Source: Bacteroidales bacterium (lineage in GTDB: Bacteria; Bacteroidota; Bacteroidia; Bacteroidales; UBA932). Taken from it: DNA of 8,541 bases. The position numbers and the translations under genes were made by a program. The notes beneath the pieces were generated by a model. The model had not been told where the DNA came from and searched no databases. It saw nothing but the letters and a program-made list of their open reading frames with translations. Each line of letters starts with the position of its first letter. The stretch's first letter is position 1. The DNA is taken from contig JALNXR010000076.1 of the NCBI GenBank assembly GCA_023230265.1, positions 1 to 8,541 on the forward strand. The letters run 5' to 3'. Below are positions 1 through 2,936 of this stretch, one piece after another.

Positions 1-306
1 GCCCTGTGTGGCGGCCCCGTCAACACCGTTGGAGAAGATACTGAACATCAGTACAATCATCATCCCGAGGATGCCCCAGACAAACATCTTTGGCAGAATT
101 CCCTTTATCATTATCCATTTTTTATGGACGAGCCGGGCCGCCAGAAACTCCCCCATAATCGAGAGAATTGCAAATTTGACAAAACCCATGATGTAGGGAT
201 GGCGGGCAGTTGTTTCGATAAAGAGCAGATGGGTCGGCTGATAGATCAGAAATGCAGCCACAATAGCCAGGAGTCCTATCCAGATAATTGTTCCGTATTT
301 TGACAT
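1..306 (-). CDS. Small multi-pass membrane protein, 5' part (C-terminus beyond left edge)
   Basis: An open frame on the minus strand starts with ATG at 306-304 (MSKYGTIIWIGLLAIVAAFL) and stays open for 102 codons to the window edge, so the gene is partial. Hydrophobic stretches at about residues 6-23, 40-58 and 74-92 look like three membrane segments, separated by short loops with basic residues (HKKW, residues 61-64). The middle part (HPYIMGFVKFAILSIMGEFL) and the later WGILGMMIVLMF stretch recall bacterial proteins that resemble the Mpv17/PMP22 membrane family, but that is recollection of pattern and not a search result. The gene is divergent from the cas locus and separated from it by almost 1 kb of repeats and gene remnants, so it is probably an unrelated chromosomal neighbour marking the edge of the accessory region. 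Its codon use (more GC-rich, CTG/ATC) also differs from the AT-rich cas6 area. Confidence 0.75.
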   Translation of the reverse strand, partial: MSKYGTIIWIGLLAIVAAFLIYQPTHLLFIETTARHPYIMGFVKFAILSIMGEFLAARLVHKKWIMIKGILPKMFVWGILGMMIVLMFSIFSNGVDGAATQG

Positions 307-367
307 AAGAGTTTATAGAGTTTATTAAGGGAAACTTTTAGGGAAACAAAGATAGGAAAAACGACCG

Positions 368-517
368 GACCTTGCCACAGTTTTCGGCAAGTGACTTAAT
401 AACAGAACAATATCAAAAGCATTTTTTTAGATCCTTGTAGATTTAAAGTAATCATCAAAAAAATGCCAAGTATAATTAACACATAGACAAACATTTGCCG
501 AAAACTATGGCAAGGTC
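368..517. repeat. MITE/BIME-like inverted-repeat element, copy 1 (150 bp)
   Basis: The left end reads ACCTTGCCACAGTTTTCGGC (369-388) and the right end is its inverse complement with one change (CTATGG instead of CTGTGG). Each end is itself a small palindrome: CTTGCC at 371-376 pairs with GGCAAG at 386-391, and TTGCC at 495-499 pairs with GGCAA at 509-513. Further in, GCATTTTTTT (419-428) faces AAAAAAATGC, so the element can fold end to end as one long imperfect hairpin. No coding sequence lies inside and I see no clear target-site duplication. The family is not recognised; a non-autonomous element mobilised in trans by a transposase or REP-type transposase is the likely class. Confidence 0.75.
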
Positions 518-529
518 TCCACTAGTCTC

Positions 530-590
530 AAAAAACATCAATGAAATACCCCAAAATACATCAATAAAATATCCCAAAAAGCATCAATAG
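530..590. repeat. 23-bp tandem repeat, about 2.6 units
   Basis: The heptamer CATCAAT recurs at 536, 559 and 582, exactly 23 bp apart, inside units of the form AAAA(A/T)(A/G)CATCAAT followed by (G/A)AAATA(C/T)CCC; the third unit is cut short. There are no spacers, so it is not a CRISPR array. It lies immediately before the surviving tail of a lost gene, and an in-frame stop (588-590) falls in its last unit, so it may mark where that gene was broken. Confidence 0.7.
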
Positions 591-608
591 CTATTAAAAA
601 TTAAAAAT

Positions 609-749
609 TTGGTGAGAGAATTTAATAAAACTTCGAAAAATACTAAGATTAAGGAACCCGATTTGATGATGGTAATAACCGGTGGTTCAATTGCATACAC
701 ACGTCCTGATGGGGTTAAGGTACTACCTCTTGCATGTCTTAGAGATTGA
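609..749 (+). pseudogene. 3' tail of a lost gene, possibly an AAA+/DUF4143-type ATPase
   Basis: One frame stays open from after the TAG at 588-590 to a TGA at 747-749. Its last ~46 residues look like real protein: LVREFNKTSKNTKIKEPDLM followed by an MVITGGSIA segment and ending YTRPDGVKVLPLACLRD. The closing pattern (tyrosine, R-x-DGV, hydrophobic strand, P-L-x-C-L-x-D) recalls the C-terminus of Bacteroidetes AAA-type ATPases with a DUF4143-like region; this is from memory and moderately uncertain. There is no upstream coding sequence in the same frame, and the fragment is hemmed in by the 23-bp tandem repeat on its left and the second inverted-repeat element only 11 bp after its stop. It is therefore read as a decayed remnant and not as an expressed small gene. 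Confidence 0.5.
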
Positions 750-760
750 GCCAGAAATGC

Positions 761-917
761 ACCTTGCCACAGTTTTCGGCAAGTGACATAATATCAAGAC
801 ACTACCAAAAGCATTTTTTTAAATTCCTGATGGTTATCGATAATTATCGATGACTGTTAAAAAATGCCAAGCACAATTAACACGTAAACAAATATTTGCC
901 GAAAACTGTGGCAAGGT
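761..917. repeat. MITE/BIME-like inverted-repeat element, copy 2 (157 bp)
   Basis: Second copy in the same orientation as the one 243 bp upstream. The terminal inverted repeats ACCTTGCCACAGTTTTCGGC (761-780) and its complement (ending at 917) match each other perfectly. GCATTTTTTT (811-820) faces AAAAAATGC (859-867), and the centre carries a perfect 16-bp palindrome ATCGATAATTATCGAT (836-851). The arms are close to copy 1 while the middle has diverged, which suggests selection on, or recent gene conversion of, the ends and the hairpin fold. No ORF, no obvious target-site duplication. Confidence 0.78.
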
Positions 918-1070
918 CTTCAGTAAGGGAACCCTTATCAGAGAACCTATTGCTAAAGCCAGGAATTTCTAAAAGATTTCGTACTTGTCTAAATTATTGA
1001 AGACTAGTTGATGAAATATTTGCTTTATTAAAAAGCTTAGTTTAATTTTAGGACCTAATCCTATCATATC

Positions 1071-1184
1071 ATGAGATTTGAACTTTCTTTGACTTTGAAT
1101 TGCAAAGACAGGGGGAATTTTCTTCCGTTGAGCTATTCCCCTTTTGATGTGAGCAATCTTAAAGATCTAATTAAGAATTTTTAA
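1071..1184 (+). pseudogene. 37-codon ORF resembling a truncated cas6 N-terminus
   Basis: ATG at 1071 to TAA at 1182-1184 encodes 37 residues beginning MRFELSLTLNCKDRGNFLPL. The MRF-x-L-x-L-x-x opening followed by N-x-LPL-x-Y is how many Cas6 proteins begin: first beta-strand, then the segment leading to the first helix. The intact Cas6 78 bp downstream opens in the same way (MRIHLKLKSN... IIPFEH), which makes a homologous, decayed second cas6 plausible. After residue 22 the similarity fades and the frame ends. It could also be a chance small ORF or a short real peptide; the similarity rests on about 20 residues only. Confidence 0.35.
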
Positions 1185-1192
1185 TAGTTTTG
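1185..1192 (+). promoter_or_regulatory. Possible cas6 promoter -7 box (TAGTTTTG)
   Basis: TAGTTTTG fits the Bacteroidetes -7 consensus TAnnTTTG exactly. No good TTTG -33 element sits about 20 bp upstream, so the call is weak. If used, transcription would start near 1197 and give cas6 a leader of about 65 nt containing the inverted repeat at 1214-1232. Confidence 0.35.
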
Positions 1193-1213
1193 GAAGTCCT
1201 GATTGTTAGGAAT

Positions 1214-1232
1214 AACACACAAAGTGTGTGTT
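1214..1232. promoter_or_regulatory. Small inverted repeat in the cas6 leader
   Basis: AACACAC (1214-1220) and GTGTGTT (1226-1232) are perfect inverse complements around a 5-nt loop, 30 bp before the cas6 start codon. It could be an operator or a leader hairpin. The same GTGTGTG/CACACAC motif reappears in the larger hairpin directly after the cas6 stop codon, so the gene is bracketed by related hairpins; whether this has meaning is unknown. Confidence 0.4.
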
Positions 1233-1262
1233 TGATTCTTGGTATCGTAAAAGGCAAAACAT

Positions 1263-1922
1263 ATGAGAATACATTTAAAACTTAAATCAAATCAGAAAAT
1301 AATACCCTTCGAACATCAGCACTTACTAACAGGAACAATACATAAATGGATCGGATTTGATAATAATGAACACGGTAATGTTTCATTGTATTCATTTTCT
1401 CAATTACAGAAAGGACAAAACACACTCAATGGATTGTTTTTTGATGGTGATAGCTCCTTTTTCTTTAGTGCTCATAATGATGAATTGATTAAGAAGGTGA
1501 TTGCTGGTATTCAATCATATCCAAATATGTTTTGTGGATTAGAAGTCAATGAAGTCATTATTCAAGATAATCCAGATTTTTCTAACCGAAATTTATTTTT
1601 TTTAGGAAGTCCAATTTTTATTAAAAGGAAGATTAATAATAATATAGAACATATATTGTTTGATGATTCACGGGCAGATCTTTGTTTGGAAGATAGTCTT
1701 AAGAGGAAAATGAATATAGCTGGATTAGAAGATGAATCTCTAAGGATTAAATTTGATAAAGCATCTCCATATGCAAAAACGAAAATGATTACTTATGATG
1801 GAATAAAAAATCGTACAAGTTGGTGTCCAGTTATTATAGAGGGTAAACCTGAAACAAAACTATTTGCTTGGAATGTGGGATTAGGGAACTCGACCGGAAT
1901 AGGTTTTGGCTCGATTAAGTAA
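1263..1922 (+). CDS. cas6: CRISPR pre-crRNA processing endoribonuclease Cas6
   Basis: 219 residues, a usual size for Cas6, which cuts the pre-crRNA inside each repeat and leaves an 8-nt 5' handle on the crRNA in I-B systems. The N-terminus (MRIHLKLKSN) is the first strand of the ferredoxin-like RAMP fold. Histidines at 18, 20 and 27 lie in or before the first helix (EHQHLLTGTIHKWIG), where the catalytic histidine of Cas6 normally sits; H27 is my best guess. The C-terminus carries the diagnostic glycine-rich loop, GLGNSTGIGFG at residues 206-216. The ATG is preceded by no recognisable Shine-Dalgarno sequence, as is usual in Bacteroidetes. The gene stands apart from the rest of the cas operon: a hairpin follows one base after its stop, and a separate regulatory interval and promoter lie before the next gene, so it is probably transcribed independently. 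Cas6 is also the enzyme expected to recognise the solitary repeat encoded just downstream on the opposite strand. Confidence 0.93.
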   Translation: MRIHLKLKSNQKIIPFEHQHLLTGTIHKWIGFDNNEHGNVSLYSFSQLQKGQNTLNGLFFDGDSSFFFSAHNDELIKKVIAGIQSYPNMFCGLEVNEVIIQDNPDFSNRNLFFLGSPIFIKRKINNNIEHILFDDSRADLCLEDSLKRKMNIAGLEDESLRIKFDKASPYAKTKMITYDGIKNRTSWCPVIIEGKPETKLFAWNVGLGNSTGIGFGSIK

Positions 1923-1951
1923 GTGTGTGGAGAGAAATTCCCTCCACACAC
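1923..1951 (-). terminator. 10-bp hairpin after cas6, at the 3' end of the minus-strand crRNA-like RNA
   Basis: GTGTGTGGAG (1923-1932) pairs perfectly with CTCCACACAC (1942-1951) around a 9-nt loop. It begins directly after the cas6 stop codon. On the plus strand it is not followed by a T-run (ATCTCAATC), so it is a poor intrinsic terminator for cas6 but could protect the mRNA end. On the minus strand it is followed by the more T-rich TTACTTAAT, and it begins 31 nt after the end of the solitary repeat, so it may end or stabilise the crRNA-like transcript. It may serve both convergent transcripts. Confidence 0.55.
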
Positions 1952-2012
1952 ATCTCAATCACTCTTGAGATTTCTTATCAAAATTTCAATTCCTTTATGG
2001 TACGATTTTATG
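1952..2012 (-). ncRNA. Predicted crRNA-like regulatory RNA (CreR/CreA-type): one degenerate repeat plus pseudo-spacer
   Basis: Read on the minus strand, a 30-nt CRISPR-repeat-like sequence (2012-1983) ends in ATTGAAAT, the form of the 8-nt handle of I-B crRNAs. It is followed by a 31-nt pseudo-spacer that starts TTTGATAAGAAATCTCAA and runs to a hairpin (1951-1923). The first 18 spacer bases are identical to the minus strand at 2069-2052, upstream of the main cas operon, where the sequence 5' of the match is CCA. A TATATTTG box at 2024-2017 (minus) would start transcription close to 2012, the first base of the repeat. Known crRNA-like RNAs of type I systems use a degenerate repeat and a partly matching spacer to send Cascade to a cas or toxin promoter for repression without DNA cleavage; the known I-B CreTA module of haloarchaea also sits between cas6 and cas8. 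Assignment to this class is inference from layout; the full length of the RNA, including the hairpin, would be about 90 nt. Confidence 0.75.
1983..2012 (-). CRISPR. Solitary degenerate CRISPR repeat
   Basis: On the plus strand the core TTTCAATTCC (1984-1993) plus TTTATGGTACGATT (1994-2007) has the pattern of common 30-nt I-B repeats (GTTTCAATTCC, a central variable part, GGTACGATT, AAAAC). The crRNA-sense handle end is well kept (ATTGAAAT), while the crRNA-sense 5' end reads CATAAAATC where GTTTTAATC would be usual, so degeneration is confined to that end. No second repeat lies at one repeat-plus-spacer distance on either side, so it is not an array. The comparison is with repeats I remember as typical; the repeat of this organism's own array is outside the window. 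Confidence 0.75.
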
Positions 2013-2016
2013 GATA

Positions 2017-2024
2017 CAAATATA
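2017..2024 (-). promoter_or_regulatory. -7 promoter box for the crRNA-like RNA (TATATTTG, minus strand)
   Basis: The minus strand reads TATATTTG, an exact fit to the Bacteroidetes -7 consensus TAnnTTTG. The 3' end of the box lies 4 bp before the repeat, which places the predicted start at or very near the first repeat base. A TTTG -33 element is not present at the right distance; a run of seven T (minus strand, 2046-2040) lies there instead. The box is identical to the divergent plus-strand box at 2081-2088. Confidence 0.55.
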
Positions 2025-2051
2025 GAAAATAAAGTAATTAAAAAAACAGCT

Positions 2052-2072
2052 TTGAGATTTCTTATCAAATGG
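2052..2072 (-). promoter_or_regulatory. Predicted Cascade operator: 18-nt pseudo-spacer match with CCA PAM
   Basis: Bases 2052-2069 (TTGAGATTTCTTATCAAA) are an exact duplicate of 1965-1982. On the minus strand the copy reads CCA (2072-2070) followed by TTTGATAAGAAATCTCAA, i.e. PAM then seed in the order a type I effector needs. Beyond 18 nt the two sequences no longer agree. CCA is among the PAMs reported for I-B systems. The site ends 9 bp before the -7 box of the cas operon, and a full Cascade footprint (to about 2034) would also reach the -33 region of the minus-strand promoter, so binding could repress both. Confidence 0.72.
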
Positions 2073-2080
2073 AACATATG

Positions 2081-2088
2081 TATATTTG
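2081..2088 (+). promoter_or_regulatory. -7 promoter box of the cas5-cas3-cas8-cas7 operon (TATATTTG)
   Basis: TATATTTG matches the Bacteroidetes -7 consensus TAnnTTTG and lies 20 bp before the first start codon at 2108; a start near 2093 would give a 15-nt leader. A TTTG occurs at 2051-2054 but 26 bp away, somewhat more than the usual ~20, so the -33 element is uncertain. The predicted Cascade operator covers the whole -33 area. Confidence 0.6.
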
Positions 2089-2107
2089 TGGTTTAAAATA
2101 TTGAATC

Positions 2108-2326
2108 ATGATTTACATTATTTCAGATGAAGGAATTATGCTTGACTTGAGTGATAGTTTAGAATATGTCAAATGGAAAATAAAAGAAGTATTCTCATGC
2201 CTGGAAGAGTTTAAAGGATGTATAGAGATCCATCATCCTACTTATTGGGGAGACTATAATCTTGTTTTTGAAGATGAATATTATTTAATATGGATAAATA
2301 AAATAGCTGAATCAACTTTAAAATGA
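2108..2326 (+). CDS. Hypothetical 72-aa acidic protein, first gene of the cas5-cas3-cas8-cas7 operon
   Basis: Not recognised. The protein (MIYIISDEGIMLDLSDSLEY...) is acidic and rich in Trp and Tyr (WGDYNLVFEDEYYLIWINK near the C-terminus) and has no signal peptide or membrane segment. The pattern suggests a small alpha/beta domain: strand at residues 1-5, helix at about 15-35, then strands at 38-43, 50-55 and 58-64. It begins 20 bp after a good -7 box and ends 7 bp before cas5, so it is very probably the leading gene of the operon and shares its control. The position downstream of a predicted Cascade-repressed promoter is where a toxin or sensor would sit in a CreTA-like arrangement, but nothing in the sequence itself shows such a function. 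It could equally be an accessory factor or a recent insertion. Confidence 0.6.
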   Translation: MIYIISDEGIMLDLSDSLEYVKWKIKEVFSCLEEFKGCIEIHHPTYWGDYNLVFEDEYYLIWINKIAESTLK

Positions 2327-2333
2327 AAGTATT

Positions 2334-2936
2334 ATGTATTTTGTTGTAAAATATTCAGGTCCCTTTGGTTTCATCAAACCCTGGACGGCAGTTAGAGACA
2401 GCGAAACTTTCAGCCAGCAGTTTCTCACACCTTCCATTGTTGAGGGTATTGAAAAAAAGTTGTTCCCCGAATTACTTGAACAACTGGGTAAAATTCAGAA
2501 AATTGTCAGGCACAAGATTAATTACTGCGGAATTGATGTGCAGCAGGAACGTACCTGGTCGAAAGGCGGATTTCAGAAAGAAAAAAAGCAAGATTTTTTG
2601 GGGCGTGAATATTTCATTGCCAAAAATCTAGGGATTATTAACCGGGGAGTGATGCTCGAGCCTAATCTTTACCTTGCTTTTCAACATGCGCAGGATGCCC
2701 GGAAGGCATTCAGTCAAACAGTTTGTCTATGCAGGAATGAAGATTTGCTGTTTCCTGAATGGTTACATGAAATGGATGTTGAAGAGTTCGATCTGATAAA
2801 TGGTTTTGAACTGCTTTTCTCTTCAGGTAAAACCAGCTTTAAAGTCGGATATAATCGGTTTGACAATGCTAGTGAAATGTTCGGAGAACTTATCGTTACA
2901 GGAAGTCCAATCAGAACCGCAGATGCAATCAGTTGA
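2334..2936 (+). CDS. cas5: CRISPR-associated protein Cas5 (Cascade subunit)
   Basis: 200 residues. Cas5 is the RAMP subunit that caps the 5' handle of the crRNA in type I Cascade. The opening MYFVVKYSGPFGFIKPWTAV has the Cas5 hallmark: a first beta-strand followed by a G-P-F-G-F turn (residues 9-13) and the conserved W-T-A-V-R-D. The next segment (ETFSQQFLTPSIVEGIEKKL) is typical of Bacteroidetes Cas5, and TVCLCRNEDLLFP further on matches the conserved region before the C-terminal strand. I see no reason to think it has the repeat-cleaving activity of I-C Cas5, because an intact Cas6 is present. It follows the 72-aa gene by 7 bp and its 3' end overlaps the predicted cas3 start by 14 bp, which argues for translational coupling. 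Base composition is higher in GC and less biased than in cas6, in keeping with a different history for cas6 and the operon. Confidence 0.9.
   Translation: MYFVVKYSGPFGFIKPWTAVRDSETFSQQFLTPSIVEGIEKKLFPELLEQLGKIQKIVRHKINYCGIDVQQERTWSKGGFQKEKKQDFLGREYFIAKNLGIINRGVMLEPNLYLAFQHAQDARKAFSQTVCLCRNEDLLFPEWLHEMDVEEFDLINGFELLFSSGKTSFKVGYNRFDNASEMFGELIVTGSPIRTADAIS

Larger units (their letters stand above)
307..1262. other. Gene-poor interval with mobile-element remnants upstream of cas6
   Basis: Nearly 1 kb without an intact gene. In order it holds inverted-repeat element copy 1 (368-517), a 23-bp tandem repeat (530-590), the 3' tail of a lost gene (609-749), inverted-repeat element copy 2 (761-917), AT-rich sequence with nothing recognisable (918-1070), a 37-codon ORF like a cas6 N-terminus (1071-1184), a TAnnTTTG box (1185-1192) and a small inverted repeat (1214-1232). 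The mixture suggests repeated insertion and deletion at the edge of the CRISPR locus. Confidence 0.7.

Noticed and set aside
8..196. Plus-strand open frame of 62 codons at the left edge
   Set aside because: It is antisense to the minus-strand membrane-protein frame, which has coherent hydrophobic segments and a sensible start; the plus frame is its shadow.
530..590. Spaced CATCAAT motifs as a CRISPR array
   Set aside because: The period is 23 bp with near-identical sequence throughout and no spacers; it is an ordinary tandem repeat.
934..943. CTTATCAGAG upstream of cas6 as a degenerate copy of the Cascade operator
   Set aside because: The seed has a mismatch at position 2 and the match ends after position 9; too weak to claim control of cas6 by the same RNA.
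1936..1993. A second degenerate repeat downstream of the solitary one, based on the shared AATTCC (1936-1941 and 1988-1993)
   Set aside because: Only six bases agree and the 52-bp spacing is too short for a 30-nt repeat plus a normal 34-37-nt spacer; the hairpin explains the sequence better.
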